NCBI GenBank assembly: GCA_903904635.1
Contig: CAIVDH010000033.1
Location: 1 to 21,546, forward strand
Length of the DNA: 21,546 nucleotides
Origin: an uncultured Burkholderiales bacterium
GTDB lineage: Bacteria; Pseudomonadota; Gammaproteobacteria; Burkholderiales; Burkholderiaceae_D
Direction of reading: 5' to 3'
The position numbers and the translations under genes are program-made. Below are positions 7,361 to 17,102 of this stretch, in pieces. The notes below the pieces were generated by a model, which was not told the DNA's origin, did no database searches, and saw only the letters and a program-made list of their open reading frames with translations. Numbering within the stretch: the first letter of the stretch is position 1; each line of letters opens with the position of its first letter.

Positions 7361-8745
7361 TGCGCGCCGATCTCCAACAACTATGCGCTGCCATACCAGG
7401 ATCGCGCATCACTGCGCCAGCGCATTGTGATGGTGTGTCAACCAATAGTCGGGCGATTGAGGCCGGCAATTTATTTGTGGCGTTGGTGGGCGAGCGTTTT
7501 GATGCGCATGATTTTCTGCCTGACGTAGCCAGCAGCCGCGCCGCCGCTGTGGTGGCACATCAGGTGCCGCAAAATTATCCGCTGCCCGCATTGCTGGTGC
7601 CGGATACGCGTCATGCCTTGGGTCAGATCGCTAATTGGTGGCGTCGTCAATTTGCCATACCGGTCATAGGCGTCACAGGCAGCAACGGTAAAACCACCGT
7701 CAAAGAAATGATCGCTTCCATACTGCAGGCCGAGTATGGCGCGGGACAGTATCTTTCTACCTCAGGCAATCTGAATAATGAAATTGGCGTGCCATTGACA
7801 TTGTTTCGACTCAATGCACAACACCGTGCCGCTGTCATTGAGATGGGTATGAATCATCCGGGCGAAATTGCGCGTCTGGCAGAAATTGCACAACCCAGCG
7901 TTGGCTTGGTAAATAACGCACAGCGCGAGCATCAGGAATTCATGGCTACGGTTGCCGCAGTGGCAGAAGAAAACGGCGCCGTGATTAACGCTTTACATGC
8001 TGATGCATGCGCCGTATTTCCTGCCGATGATGAATTTACACCCCTGTGGCAATCCTATGCGGGTACACGACGCATAATCAGTTTTGGATTAAATCCTGCT
8101 GCGCATGTCAGCTGCACCTATAGCAGCAAAGAATTCGGCAGCACCCTCAACATCAATATCAACATCAATGCCAATGCGAATGTCCATAGCGAAGTTTTTA
8201 CCGCAGAACTAGCTGCAGCCGGCGTGCATAACGTGCGTAATGCGTTAGCAGCCTGCGCGGCCACGCTGGCCATAGGCATTAGCCCGGCAACGATTGTGCG
8301 CGGCCTGCACGCGTTCAGTCCTGTAGCGGGCCGTCTGCAGCGCAAGAGCGCAAAAAATGGCGCATTGCTTATCGATGATACCTACAACGCCAACCCTGAT
8401 TCAGTACGCGCCGCCATTGATGTGCTGGCAGCAGCACCATCACCACGCACACTCGTGCTGGGCGATATGGGTGAGGTGGGCAGTGAAGGTATCGCTTTTC
8501 ATCAAGAGATCGGTGCGTATGCACTTGCGCAACATATCGATCAGCTTTTTACAATCGGCACACTCGCCCGTCATGCCAGCTCGGCGTTCGGCGCAGCAGC
8601 CCGTCATTTTGAAGACATGGATAAATTAAACGAAGTCATCAGCACCATTACCCCCGAGGCCAGCGTTCTGGTTAAAGGTTCGCGGTTTATGAAAATGGAG
8701 CGGGTTGTGCAACATCTGACCGGCATCACAGCAGGAGCTCACTAA
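7360..8745 (+). CDS. murF: UDP-MurNAc-tripeptide:D-Ala-D-Ala ligase MurF
   Basis: MurF adds the D-Ala-D-Ala dipeptide to complete the UDP-MurNAc-pentapeptide. The ATG at 7360 follows GGAGG (7349-7353) at 6 bases and overlaps the murE stop (TGATG); a TTG just before it is in frame but not needed. The product is 461 residues. Visible motifs are the P-loop [13 protein letters not shown] with Lys111, [30 protein letters not shown], and [10 protein letters not shown] near residue 343. An unusual low-complexity stretch of alternating Asn with Ile/Ala (264-275) sits in the central domain and is probably an insertion in a surface loop. Its substrate dipeptide should come from ddl in the same operon, which is frameshifted here. 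Confidence 0.96.
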   Translation: MRADLQQLCAAIPGSRITAPAHCDGVSTNSRAIEAGNLFVALVGERFDAHDFLPDVASSRAAAVVAHQVPQNYPLPALLVPDTRHALGQIANWWRRQFAIPVIGVTGSNGKTTVKEMIASILQAEYGAGQYLSTSGNLNNEIGVPLTLFRLNAQHRAAVIEMGMNHPGEIARLAEIAQPSVGLVNNAQREHQEFMATVAAVAEENGAVINALHADACAVFPADDEFTPLWQSYAGTRRIISFGLNPAAHVSCTYSSKEFGSTLNINININANANVHSEVFTAELAAAGVHNVRNALAACAATLAIGISPATIVRGLHAFSPVAGRLQRKSAKNGALLIDDTYNANPDSVRAAIDVLAAAPSPRTLVLGDMGEVGSEGIAFHQEIGAYALAQHIDQLFTIGTLARHASSAFGAAARHFEDMDKLNEVISTITPEASVLVKGSRFMKMERVVQHLTGITAGAH

Positions 8746-8746
8746 T

Positions 8747-9916
8747 ATGTTGCTCTGGCTCGCACAACATTTTCAAGATCAGATAGGCGCTTTGCGCGTA
8801 TTTAATTTCATTACCTTTCGTGCCGTATTTGCCACGCTCACTGCATTAATGATCGGCTTAGTCGCAGGTCCAGCCGTGATACGTATGCTGGCCAGACTAA
8901 AGGTGGGTCAGGCCGTGCGCACCGATGGTCCGCAAACGCATCTGATCAAATCCGGCACGCCCACCATGGGTGGTGTGTTGATACTGATTTCTATCGGTAT
9001 CTCAACCTTGCTGTGGGGTGACTGGAGCAATCGTTTCATCTGGCCAGTATTGATTGTGACACTGGGTTTTGGCGCTATAGGCTGGGTCGATGATTATCGC
9101 AAAGTGGTTTACAAAGACCCCAACGGTATGCCGTCGCGTGAAAAATATTTTTGGCAGTCTGTCATTGGCCTGCTGGCAGCTTTTTATCTCGCGTTTTCTG
9201 TCTCTGGCCCGACCAACACGCAGGTCGTTGAATTATTTCTCGCCTGGGTGCAGTCCGGTTTTCAAATGGACTTACCACCCAAGGCTGACTTGATTGTGCC
9301 GTTCTTCAAAACTATCAGCTATCCGCTGGGTGTGTGGGGCTTTATTGCGCTGACTTACTTCGTCATTGTTGGTACTAGCAATGCCGTCAATCTGACGGAT
9401 GGTCTGGATGGCCTGGCCATTATGCCGACTGTCATGGTCGGCTCCGCACTCGGATTATTTGCTTATCTGGCGGGTAGTGCGACCTATGCAAAATATTTAT
9501 TGATACCGCATATACCTGGCGCTGGTGAACTGATTATTTTCTGTGGTGCGATGGCAGGCGCTGGCCTGGCATTTTTGTGGTTTAACGCTTATCCGGCGCA
9601 AGTGTTTATGGGTGACGTGGGCGCCTTAGCACTAGGCGGCGCATTAGGCACCATTGCAGTGATCGCACGTCAGGAAATCGTGCTCTTCATTATGGGTGGT
9701 GTATTCGTTGTTGAAACACTGTCAGTCATGCTGCAAGTGGCTTATTTCAAATACACAAAAATGCGTACCGGAGTCGGGCGTCGCGTATTGCTGATGGCGC
9801 CGTTGCATCATCACTATGAACAAAAAGGCTGGAAAGAAACGCAAGTAGTCGTTCGCTTCTGGATCATCACCATGATGCTGGTGCTGTTTGGTTTATCAAC
9901 ATTGAAGCTGCGTTAA
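8747..9916 (+). CDS. mraY: Phospho-MurNAc-pentapeptide transferase MraY
   Basis: MraY is an integral membrane enzyme that transfers phospho-MurNAc-pentapeptide onto undecaprenyl phosphate to form lipid I. The 389-residue protein has about ten hydrophobic segments. Conserved Mg2+ and catalytic residues are present: Asp115-Asp116 in WVDDYRK (same numbers as E. coli), NLTDGLDG at 215-222, and Asp290 in FMGDVGAL. The histidine-rich [12 protein letters not shown] loop is near the C-terminus. AGGAG (8733-8737) is 9 bases before the ATG, and only one base separates it from the murF stop. Confidence 0.97.
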   Translation: MLLWLAQHFQDQIGALRVFNFITFRAVFATLTALMIGLVAGPAVIRMLARLKVGQAVRTDGPQTHLIKSGTPTMGGVLILISIGISTLLWGDWSNRFIWPVLIVTLGFGAIGWVDDYRKVVYKDPNGMPSREKYFWQSVIGLLAAFYLAFSVSGPTNTQVVELFLAWVQSGFQMDLPPKADLIVPFFKTISYPLGVWGFIALTYFVIVGTSNAVNLTDGLDGLAIMPTVMVGSALGLFAYLAGSATYAKYLLIPHIPGAGELIIFCGAMAGAGLAFLWFNAYPAQVFMGDVGALALGGALGTIAVIARQEIVLFIMGGVFVVETLSVMLQVAYFKYTKMRTGVGRRVLLMAPLHHHYEQKGWKETQVVVRFWIITMMLVLFGLSTLKLR

Positions 9917-9944
9917 AAAAGCGAACTGAAAAAATAAACTAACT

Positions 9945-11444
9945 ATGAATTTTCTAGGCAAACACGTATTGGTCTGTGGGCTCGGTGAGTCCGGTCTGGC
10001 GATGGCTCGCTGGCTGGCTCGCGGCCATGCACGCCTGCGCGTTGCCGATACACGGTCCGCGCCAGAGCGTTTGACTGTATTGCATGCAGAAATACCGGAG
10101 GCTGAATTTATAGCCGGTGAGTTTAATCCTGCCCTGCTTGATGATATTGATTTCATTGCAGTCAGCCCCGGCCTTGCACCTACTGCTGAGCTGGCCTTGC
10201 TGCTACCTGCAGCAGCAGAAAAAAATATACCTGTGTGGAGCGAGATTGAATTATTTGCCCAGGCGCTGGCAGAGTTAAAGCAGGAACGTCAATACCAGCC
10301 CAAAGTGATTGCCATTACCGGCACTAATGGCAAAACCACTGTCACAAGCATGACTGGTTTGTTATGCCGTCAGGCGGGCTTATCGGTACAAGTAGCGGGC
10401 AATATCAGTCCGGCAGCGTTAGATGTATTGCGCGCCGCGCTGGAACAAGATCAATTACCGAATTGCTGGGTATTGGAACTCTCCAGCTTTCAGCTGCATT
10501 ACACCACCAGCTTGCAGGCTGATGCTGCTGCCGTACTCAATGTGACGCAAGATCATCTGGATTGGCATGGTGATATGGATGCTTATGCCAAAGATAAAGA
10601 GCGTATTTTTGGTCCGCATACAGTACGTGTATTAAATCGTGATGATGCGCGCTGCATGAAAATGCAGCATGCATTAACAAACGTCGTGAGCTTCGGCATA
10701 GGCGTTCCTGATACACCGGACGCTTTGGGTCTGGTCACTGAAAACGGTATGCAATGGTTATTGCTGGCTGTGAGTGGCGAAGAGGAAGAAACAAAAAAAC
10801 GTCGCAAGCCTGCAGCAGAGTCTGAGTTGTTCATCAATCGACTCATGCCATCAGACGCACTAAAAATACGTGGTCAGCATAATGCGGCTAATGCCTTGGC
10901 TGCACTGGCGCTATGCCGCGCAATAGGTTTGCCATTGGCGCCGTTACTGCATGCAGCACGTCAGTATCAGGGTGAAGCACACAGAGTTGAGCTGGTCACG
11001 ACGATAGGCGATGTTGAATATTTCGATGACAGCAAAGGCACCAATGTCGGCGCAACCGTTGCGGCTTTGGTGGGCTTAGGTGCGGGGAAAACTGCGGGAC
11101 TAGGCGCACATCTGATATTGATTGCTGGTGGTGATGGCAAGGGTCAGGATTTTACGCCGCTGGCTGATCCGGTTGCACGCTATGCGCGCGCAGTTATGCT
11201 GATCGGGCGCGATGCACCTGCTATCCGCGCCGCCTTAGCGGATACCGGTGTCGCGCTGACTGATTGCGCTACGCTACAAGAGGCCGTAGTGCAAGCTGCA
11301 GCCATCGCAAAAGCAGGGGACGCTGTTTTGCTTTCACCTGCCTGCGCCAGCTTTGACATGTTTGCCAATTATGCGCAGCGCGCCCAAGTGTTTGTTGATG
11401 CGGTGCGCGAACTCGGACTTTCACGTGGTGAGGTCAGCGCATGA
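9945..11444 (+). CDS. murD: UDP-MurNAc-L-Ala:D-Glu ligase MurD
   Basis: MurD adds D-glutamate to UDP-MurNAc-L-alanine with ATP in the cytoplasm. The N-terminal nucleotide-binding motif [12 protein letters not shown] and the P-loop GTNGKTT (Lys130) are clear, followed by [20 protein letters not shown] and the C-terminal [10 protein letters not shown]. At 499 residues it is about 60 longer than E. coli MurD (438). The extra length lies around residues 255-300 and includes a charged run [10 protein letters not shown] (279-288), plus a small Gly/Ala-rich loop near 370-385. Longer MurD proteins are usual in Burkholderiales. The start is 28 bases after mraY with no clear ribosome binding site. The stop overlaps the ftsW start (ATGA). 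Confidence 0.96.
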   Translation: MNFLGKHVLVCGLGESGLAMARWLARGHARLRVADTRSAPERLTVLHAEIPEAEFIAGEFNPALLDDIDFIAVSPGLAPTAELALLLPAAAEKNIPVWSEIELFAQALAELKQERQYQPKVIAITGTNGKTTVTSMTGLLCRQAGLSVQVAGNISPAALDVLRAALEQDQLPNCWVLELSSFQLHYTTSLQADAAAVLNVTQDHLDWHGDMDAYAKDKERIFGPHTVRVLNRDDARCMKMQHALTNVVSFGIGVPDTPDALGLVTENGMQWLLLAVSGEEEETKKRRKPAAESELFINRLMPSDALKIRGQHNAANALAALALCRAIGLPLAPLLHAARQYQGEAHRVELVTTIGDVEYFDDSKGTNVGATVAALVGLGAGKTAGLGAHLILIAGGDGKGQDFTPLADPVARYARAVMLIGRDAPAIRAALADTGVALTDCATLQEAVVQAAAIAKAGDAVLLSPACASFDMFANYAQRAQVFVDAVRELGLSRGEVSA

Positions 11445-12646
11445 AAATGGCCTGGGCAAATTTATTCAATCGTGATCTGACATCATCAGAGTCAGCGCAA
11501 GGGCAGCGTACGCCCATGATGGAATTTGACCAGCCCATGCTTTGGGTAACGCTGTTGTTGATGCTCACAGGCATAGTGATGGTGTATTCCGCATCCATCA
11601 ATTTGCCGGATTCTTCCAAAGTAAAGGCACTGACCAGTCATCATTATTTGGTGCGACAAAGCGCTTATGTCGTCATTAGCTTAATAGTCGGCTTGCTGGC
11701 TTTTCGTGTACGCATAGAGCAATGGCAAAAATTTGCACCATGGCTGCTTACCGGCGGACTCATCCTGATGATTATTGTTCTGATTCCTGGCATCAGCCAC
11801 GAAGTCAAAGGCGCACGTCGCTGGATTGGTTTTCATGGTGTGAATTTTCAACCATCCGAATTAATGAAGCTGGCTTTTGTGCTCTATGCAGCTGATTACA
11901 CTGTACGCAAACAGCACTACATGAACAAGCTGCGTAAAGGGTTTTTTCCTATGGCCGGTGCAGTCGGTGCAGTGGGTGTTTTGCTTTTATGGCAGCCAGA
12001 TCTGGGTGCGTTTGGCGTGATTATCTGCATCACCATGGGCATATTATTTTTGGGCGGTTTTAACATCATCTGGTTTAGCGGCATGTTGAGTGTGCTGATC
12101 ACTATTTTTTCACTGATGATTGCATTTGCGCCATGGCGACGCGATCGCATGCTGGCCTATCTCGATCCCTGGAACGCGGATCCGCTGGGCAAAGGTTATC
12201 AACTGACGCATTCACTGATTGCATTTGGTCGCGGTGAATTTTTCGGTGTAGGTCTGGGTGGCAGTATCGAGAAGCTGCAATACCTGCCCGAAGCGCATAC
12301 AGATTTTTTGCTGGCCGTAATCGGTGAAGAGCTGGGGCTGGCAGGCGTGCTGATCGTGACGCTAATGTTTTACTGGTTGGTGCGGCGCGCGTTTGACATC
12401 GGGCGTCAGGCCATCGTGTTGGACAATATTTTTGCCGGACTAACTGCAAAAGGCATAGGCATCTGGATAGGTGCGCAGACCTTCATCAACATGGGCGTCA
12501 ATCTGGGATTGTTGCCTACCAAGGGATTAACACTGCCGCTGATGAGTTATGGCGGTTCAGGCATATTAATGAATTGTATCGGCATCGCAATCTTGCTCAG
12601 AATTGACTATGAAAATCGGTCATTGATGCGCGGAGGCCGAACATGA
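11441..12646 (+). CDS. ftsW: Septal peptidoglycan glycosyltransferase FtsW (SEDS family)
   Basis: FtsW polymerises lipid II into glycan strands at the septum together with FtsI. The 401-residue protein starts with a cytoplasmic tail of about 30 residues and then has about ten membrane segments. SEDS signatures are present: ARRWI and FQPSELMKL after the third or fourth segment, [15 protein letters not shown] with Asp288 (the equivalent of the catalytic Asp297 in E. coli FtsW), IGEELG, and the C-terminal [22 protein letters not shown] (11430-11434) precedes the ATG, which lies within an ATGA overlap with murD. The stop overlaps the murG start in the same way. Confidence 0.97.
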   Translation: MKMAWANLFNRDLTSSESAQGQRTPMMEFDQPMLWVTLLLMLTGIVMVYSASINLPDSSKVKALTSHHYLVRQSAYVVISLIVGLLAFRVRIEQWQKFAPWLLTGGLILMIIVLIPGISHEVKGARRWIGFHGVNFQPSELMKLAFVLYAADYTVRKQHYMNKLRKGFFPMAGAVGAVGVLLLWQPDLGAFGVIICITMGILFLGGFNIIWFSGMLSVLITIFSLMIAFAPWRRDRMLAYLDPWNADPLGKGYQLTHSLIAFGRGEFFGVGLGGSIEKLQYLPEAHTDFLLAVIGEELGLAGVLIVTLMFYWLVRRAFDIGRQAIVLDNIFAGLTAKGIGIWIGAQTFINMGVNLGLLPTKGLTLPLMSYGGSGILMNCIGIAILLRIDYENRSLMRGGRT

Positions 12647-13737
12647 AGCCGCACATGAAGCTCATGGTCATGGCAGCCGGTACCGGCGGCCATATTTTCC
12701 CCGGACTGGCGATTGCTGAAACCATGCGTGCGCGCGGATGGCAAGTCACATGGCTGGGCACAGCGCGCGGCATGGAAGCCGAGATTGTGCCGCGTCATGA
12801 TCTGGTGTTTGATGCAATTGATTTTAGTGGCCTGCGCGGCAAAGGCTGGCGTCATACCGTTACAGGCATAGTCAAAATGGCGGCCGGTTTTGTGCAATGC
12901 CTGTCCATCATGCGCAAGCGTAAGCCTGATGTAGTGTTGGGCATGGGTGGGTATGTAACGGTACCGGGCGGGCTGATGGCCAGACTCATGGGCATACCGC
13001 TGGCACTCGTTAATGCCGATGCGGCGTTACTGATGTCAAACAAGGCCTTGCTGCCATTCGCAAAAAAAGTATTGTTTGGTTTTACCACTGGCGATGCCGT
13101 CAACGCCGCCAGCGCAGCAGGAAAATTTCAAGTCACCGGCAATCCGGTGCGCAAAGAAATCAGCGCGCTACCTGTACCGGAACAACGTTATGCATCACGC
13201 AGCGGTAATTTGCATGTGCTGGTCATAGGCGGCAGTCTGGGCGCAAAAATTTTAAATGACACCGTACCTGCAGCATTGGCAAATTTGCCAGCGGCAGAGA
13301 GACCCGTCGTGGTGCATCAATCAGGCAAGCAGCACATAGATGCGCTCACTCACGCCTATAGCAAGGCGGGCGTCGCAGCCGAAGTACTGCCATTCATAGA
13401 TGACATGGCCGCGCGCTATGCATGGGCTGATCTGGTGATCTGTCGCGCCGGTGCAATCACGGTTGCTGAGTTGTGCGCAGCCGGTGTGGCCAGTGTGTTG
13501 GTGCCGTTAGTGGCGTCCACTACCTCACATCAGCGTGATAACGCAAACTGGATGGCGCAATCATTGGCCGCTTTGCATATGCCACAAACAGAATTTTCCG
13601 CGCAATCATTGGCCGCTTTGCTGCAAAAAATCTCGCGCAGTCAATGTCAGCAAATGGCACAGGCTGCCTATTTGCAAGGCAAGCGCGATGCCAATGCATC
13701 CATTGCGCAGGTACTGGAAGAATTGGGTAAGAGATGA
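12643..13737 (+). CDS. murG: Lipid II synthase MurG (GlcNAc transferase)
   Basis: MurG transfers GlcNAc from UDP-GlcNAc to lipid I on the cytoplasmic face of the membrane, making lipid II. The 364-residue GT28 protein has the N-terminal GTGGHIFP loop (His17), [11 protein letters not shown], the VIGGSLGAK loop near residue 200, HQSGKQH, and the UDP-binding [11 protein letters not shown] segment with Glu276, followed by [14 protein letters not shown] (12632-12636) lies 6 bases before the ATG at 12643, which favours it over the in-frame ATG at 12655. Near the C-terminus the peptide AQSLAAL occurs twice 15 residues apart, encoded by an exact 22-base DNA repeat. The start overlaps ftsW and the stop overlaps murC (ATGA both times). 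Confidence 0.97.
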   Translation: MKPHMKLMVMAAGTGGHIFPGLAIAETMRARGWQVTWLGTARGMEAEIVPRHDLVFDAIDFSGLRGKGWRHTVTGIVKMAAGFVQCLSIMRKRKPDVVLGMGGYVTVPGGLMARLMGIPLALVNADAALLMSNKALLPFAKKVLFGFTTGDAVNAASAAGKFQVTGNPVRKEISALPVPEQRYASRSGNLHVLVIGGSLGAKILNDTVPAALANLPAAERPVVVHQSGKQHIDALTHAYSKAGVAAEVLPFIDDMAARYAWADLVICRAGAITVAELCAAGVASVLVPLVASTTSHQRDNANWMAQSLAALHMPQTEFSAQSLAALLQKISRSQCQQMAQAAYLQGKRDANASIAQVLEELGKR

Positions 13738-15134
13738 AACACAGAATTAAAAAACTACATTTTGTCGGCATAGGCGGTTCCGGTATGAGCGGGATTGCTG
13801 AAGTGTTGCTCAATCTTGGCTATACCGTTTCTGGTTCAGATTTGAACAGTAATGCGGCCAGTCGCCGGCTGGCAGATTTGGGTGCTGTCATACATATAGG
13901 TCATGCCCCTGCCCATGTTGATGGCGCTGATGCGATTGTGACTTCGACTGCCGTCAAGGCCGACAATCCTGAAGTGATTGCTGCGCGTGCGCTGCATATT
14001 CCTATTGTGCCGCGTGCAGTCATGTTGGCTGAGCTGATGCGCTTGAAGAGTGGCATTGCCATAGCCGGCACCCATGGCAAGACCACCACCACCAGTCTGG
14101 TTGCCAGCGTGCTGGCAGAAGCCGGATTAGATCCTACCTTTGTCATCGGTGGTCGATTGAACAGTGCAGGTGCGAATGCAAAATTGGGTTCGGGTGATTT
14201 TATTGTCGCTGAGGCGGATGAGTCGGATGCTTCGTTTCTGAATCTCTCACCGATGATAGAAGTTATTACCAATATCGATGCCGATCATATGGAAACCTAT
14301 GATCACAGCTTCGCCAAGCTCAAGCAGGCATTTATAGAATTTACGCAGCGACTACCATTTTATGGTGTGGCGATATTGTGTGTGGATGATGCCAATGTAC
14401 GCGAAATCATGCCGTTCATCTCCAAGATGATCATGACTTACGGTTTTCATGAAGAAGCTGATGTGCGTGCAATTGATGCACAAGCGGTGCATGGTCATAT
14501 GGAATTTACGGTAGCGCAGAAAGATTATGCGCCGCTAAAAGTGCGCTTGAATCAGCCTGGCATGCACAACATACAAAACGCTTGTGCAGCAATTGCGATT
14601 GCGCGTGAGCTGGATGTCAAAGACAGTCATATTCAAAAAGCCTTGCTGGAATTTACCGGCGTCGGAAGACGTTTTACCCGCTATGGCGAATTGCCACTGC
14701 CAGGTGATAAAGGCAACTTCGCGTTAGTCGATGACTACGGCCATCATCCGGTCGAGACCGCAGCCACCATTGCAGCGGCGCGCGGTGCTTATCCGGGGCG
14801 CAGGCTGGTGCTGGCTTTTCAGCCGCATCGTTACACCCGCACGCGTGATTTGTTTGAAGATTTCGTCAAGGTGCTCTCAACGGTAGATGTGCTGGTGCTG
14901 GCTGATGTGTATGCCGCAGGCGAGCAGCCCATACCGGCAGCGGATGGCAGATCGCTAGCGCATGCACTGCGAGTCGTCGGTAAGACGGAACTGATCTTTG
15001 TAGAAAATATCGCAGACATGCCTGCCACTTTGCTGGAGATGGCAAGCAATCATGATGTGGTCATCACGATGGGTGCAGGATCAATTTCGAATGTGCCGGG
15101 TCAATTGCAGCAACTGACCGCGCAAAAACCTTAA
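13734..15134 (+). CDS. murC: UDP-MurNAc:L-alanine ligase MurC
   Basis: MurC attaches L-alanine to UDP-MurNAc with ATP, the first step of stem peptide assembly. The 466-residue product has the UDP-binding GIGGSGM at 12-18, the P-loop GTHGKTTTT with Lys116, the [10 protein letters not shown] segment, [20 protein letters not shown] starting at Asp333, and FQPHRYTRT. All are typical of MurC. The ATG overlaps the murG stop. It is followed by a 42-base gap before ddl, the first real gap since mraY-murD. Confidence 0.97.
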   Translation: MKHRIKKLHFVGIGGSGMSGIAEVLLNLGYTVSGSDLNSNAASRRLADLGAVIHIGHAPAHVDGADAIVTSTAVKADNPEVIAARALHIPIVPRAVMLAELMRLKSGIAIAGTHGKTTTTSLVASVLAEAGLDPTFVIGGRLNSAGANAKLGSGDFIVAEADESDASFLNLSPMIEVITNIDADHMETYDHSFAKLKQAFIEFTQRLPFYGVAILCVDDANVREIMPFISKMIMTYGFHEEADVRAIDAQAVHGHMEFTVAQKDYAPLKVRLNQPGMHNIQNACAAIAIARELDVKDSHIQKALLEFTGVGRRFTRYGELPLPGDKGNFALVDDYGHHPVETAATIAAARGAYPGRRLVLAFQPHRYTRTRDLFEDFVKVLSTVDVLVLADVYAAGEQPIPAADGRSLAHALRVVGKTELIFVENIADMPATLLEMASNHDVVITMGAGSISNVPGQLQQLTAQKP

Positions 15135-15139
15135 AAGGT

Positions 15140-15180
15140 ATGAATTTAGTAAGCGTGAATTTATGAGTGTGAATGTATGA
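15140..15180 (+). other. Two tiny ORFs chained by ATGA overlaps into ddl
   Basis: ATG at 15140 opens an 8-codon frame (MNLVSVNL) ending with TGA 15164-15166. This overlaps an ATG at 15163 that opens a 5-codon frame (MSVNV) ending with TGA 15178-15180, which overlaps the ddl ATG at 15177. ddl has no clear ribosome binding site of its own. AAAGG at 15134-15138 is too close to the first ATG for a normal site. The block is built from repeated TGAATTTA-like units, so chance is possible. Expression is not shown. Confidence 0.25.
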
Positions 15181-16153
15181 ATGCGAATTTAAAACAGGAA
15201 TTTGGCAAAGTAGGTGTGTTGTTCGGCGGACGCTCTGCCGAGCGCGAGATATCGTTGATGTCAGGATCTGGTGTGCTCGAGGCATTGCTTGCAGCCGGTG
15301 TTGATGCGCATGCATTTGATCCGGCAATGCGCACGCTTGCCGATCTGGCAGCAGAAAAATTTGATCGGATATTTATTGCCTTGCACGGACGCTATGGTGA
15401 AGACGGCACGTTGCAAGGTGCGCTTGAGCAGATGGGTATTCCCTACACCGGCCCCGGTGTACTGGCTTCGGCCATTGCAATGGATAAGGCGATGACCAAG
15501 CGCGTCTGGTTATTCCATGGACTCTCTACACCGCGCTTTGAAATGTTGCATGCGCAGAGCGATTGGAATCAGGTAGCAGCAACGCTGGGTTTGCCCTTGA
15601 TTGTGAAACCGGCGCATGAAGGCTCGACGCTGGGTCTGACAAAAATAACGGATGCATCGCAATTACCAGCAGCGTATGCGCAAGCAGCAAAATTTGATCG
15701 CGCAGTAATGGCGGAAGAATTCATCAGCGGCATGGAGTTGACATGTCCGGTGTTGGGCGAGGGTGATGATGCACGTGCGCTGCCGGTGGTGCGCATCGTT
15801 GCGCCTGATGCCAATTATGACTATCAGAATAAATATTTTTCAAACGAGACGCAGTATCTGTGTCCTAGCGGTCTGCCAGAAGCGCAGGAAAACAGATACA
15901 GCAACTGGTGCTGGATAGTTATCGCACGCTGGGTTGTCGCGGCTGGAGTCGTGCTGATGTGATGGTACGCGCAACAGATGGCAAGCCGTTCCTGTTGGAG
16001 ATTAATACTTCGCCAGGTATGACGGGTCATTCACTGGTGCCGATGTCGGCCAAGGCCGCGGGCATGCCGTATGAAGCCTTGTGCGTAGAGATATTGCGAA
16101 TGGCGGCACTCGATCTGCAAGCTAAGCCGGCTTGGAATGAGCAAAAGAACTGA
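15177..16153 (+). pseudogene. ddlB: D-alanine--D-alanine ligase, interrupted by a 1-base frameshift
   Basis: Ddl joins two D-alanines with ATP to feed MurF. The first frame gives a normal Ddl N-terminus ([16 protein letters not shown], then ATP-grasp segments [13 protein letters not shown] and [11 protein letters not shown]) to Glu238 and then runs into 23 unrelated residues and a stop at 15960-15962. The family continuation ([20 protein letters not shown] through [14 protein letters not shown] to the stop at 16151-16153) is in the other frame. One extra A in the run 15889-15892 restores a gap-free 325-residue Ddl. The lost part holds the Mg2+ ligands, Asp261, Glu275 and Asn277 in restored numbering (E. 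coli DdlB 257, 270, 272), so the truncated form should be inactive. A sequencing or assembly error in the A run, a genuine mutation backed by a second ddl elsewhere, or recoding are the options. The rest of the downstream frame shows no decay, which favours error or a very recent mutation. Confidence 0.93.
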
Positions 16154-16175
16154 AAGAGAGTAAACGAAAAACGCC

Positions 16176-17039
16176 ATGTGGAATGACATCAGAACCTTGA
16201 ACATCCTCACCCGAGCCATGCTCGGTGTGCTGCTGCTCGTTCTGCTTTCTGCTGGTTATAAATGGGTGGCCAGGCAAAGTTTTTTTGACTATCGCGTAAT
16301 TCGTGTCAAAGGCGCGCATCAGACGCCGCTGCGTTTTGTAGATGAGGCAACAGTGCGTAGTTCGGCGTTGCCGCGATTACGCGGGAATTTTTTGAACGGC
16401 GATTTACATACAATGCGCGCCATATTTGAAACAGTGCCTTGGGTTCATCGCGCATCAGTAAGACGCGAATGGCCTAACAAACTGGTTGTGACGGTAGAAG
16501 AATATGAAGCGCTGGGAACTTGGGGTAAAGACGATGATCGCTTGCTCTCAGTTGACGGTGTGGTGTTTACGGCGAATTTGTATGAAGCCGAGCAGGAAGG
16601 TCGGTTGCTTGAATTGTCGGGCCCGGAAGACAGCGCACCAGAAGTGGCTGCACGCGTAAAAGATTTGCAGGCATGGCTGGCGCCAGTTGGACTCAAGCCA
16701 CGCGGTTTGAGTTTATCCAGGCGCTATGCATGGACTGTCGAGCTCGACAATGGCACTACCTTGAAGCTGGGACGTGAACATGGTCCGGGTCAGATTAAGG
16801 CGCGGGTAGAAAGATTTGTCAGTGTTTATCCGCAACTGGCAGAGCGGCTGCCCAATGGTATGGGCGTGATAGACATGCGTTATCCAAATGGACTGGCGCT
16901 GCGCTTACGGACAAATGGCGGCAATAGTGTAAGCAGTGCCAGTCGTGTGAATGGTACCTATGGTGTTAATGGTATTAATTATACGAATGATGTGATTGAA
17001 GATGATGCTGCGCGGCCTGAAGAAAAAAGTGACATCTAA
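16176..17039 (+). CDS. ftsQ: Cell division protein FtsQ
   Basis: FtsQ is the bitopic scaffold of the FtsQLB complex. The 287-residue product has a short N-terminal tail (about 12 residues, much shorter than in many relatives), one membrane segment (about 13-31, TRAMLGVLLLVLLSAGY), a POTRA domain starting near residue 37 (FDYRVIRVKGAHQT ... VPWVHRASVRREWPNKLVVTVEEYEALGTW) and the beta domain after it, ending near GLALRLR (239-245). A 41-residue tail rich in Asn, Gly and Ser, then acidic, follows (247-287). It lies 22 bases after ddl; the upstream AGAGAG is too far away to be a good ribosome binding site. Confidence 0.95.
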   Translation: MWNDIRTLNILTRAMLGVLLLVLLSAGYKWVARQSFFDYRVIRVKGAHQTPLRFVDEATVRSSALPRLRGNFLNGDLHTMRAIFETVPWVHRASVRREWPNKLVVTVEEYEALGTWGKDDDRLLSVDGVVFTANLYEAEQEGRLLELSGPEDSAPEVAARVKDLQAWLAPVGLKPRGLSLSRRYAWTVELDNGTTLKLGREHGPGQIKARVERFVSVYPQLAERLPNGMGVIDMRYPNGLALRLRTNGGNSVSSASRVNGTYGVNGINYTNDVIEDDAARPEEKSDI

Positions 17040-17048
17040 AAAGACGCA

Positions 17049-17102
17049 ATGAATACATTAAATTTTTATAACGTAAAAACTGCTGAGCCAAAAAAATCAT
17101 GA
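17049..17102 (+). other. 17-codon mini-ORF ending in an ATGA overlap with ftsA
   Basis: ATG at 17049 opens the frame MNTLNFYNVKTAEPKKS, ending with TGA 17100-17102, which overlaps the ftsA ATG (17099). It occupies most of the 59-base ftsQ-ftsA gap. ftsA has only a poor ribosome binding site (GAG at 17085-17087, then an A-rich run), so translation of this leader could deliver ribosomes to ftsA. No strong site precedes the mini-ORF either. It may be chance; conservation would decide. Confidence 0.25.

Noticed and set aside
15886..15895. Programmed -1 frameshifting in ddl
   Set aside because: Only four A residues in a G GAA AAC context, with no heptamer that allows tandem re-pairing and no obvious downstream structure. 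Not excluded, but less likely than an error or mutation.
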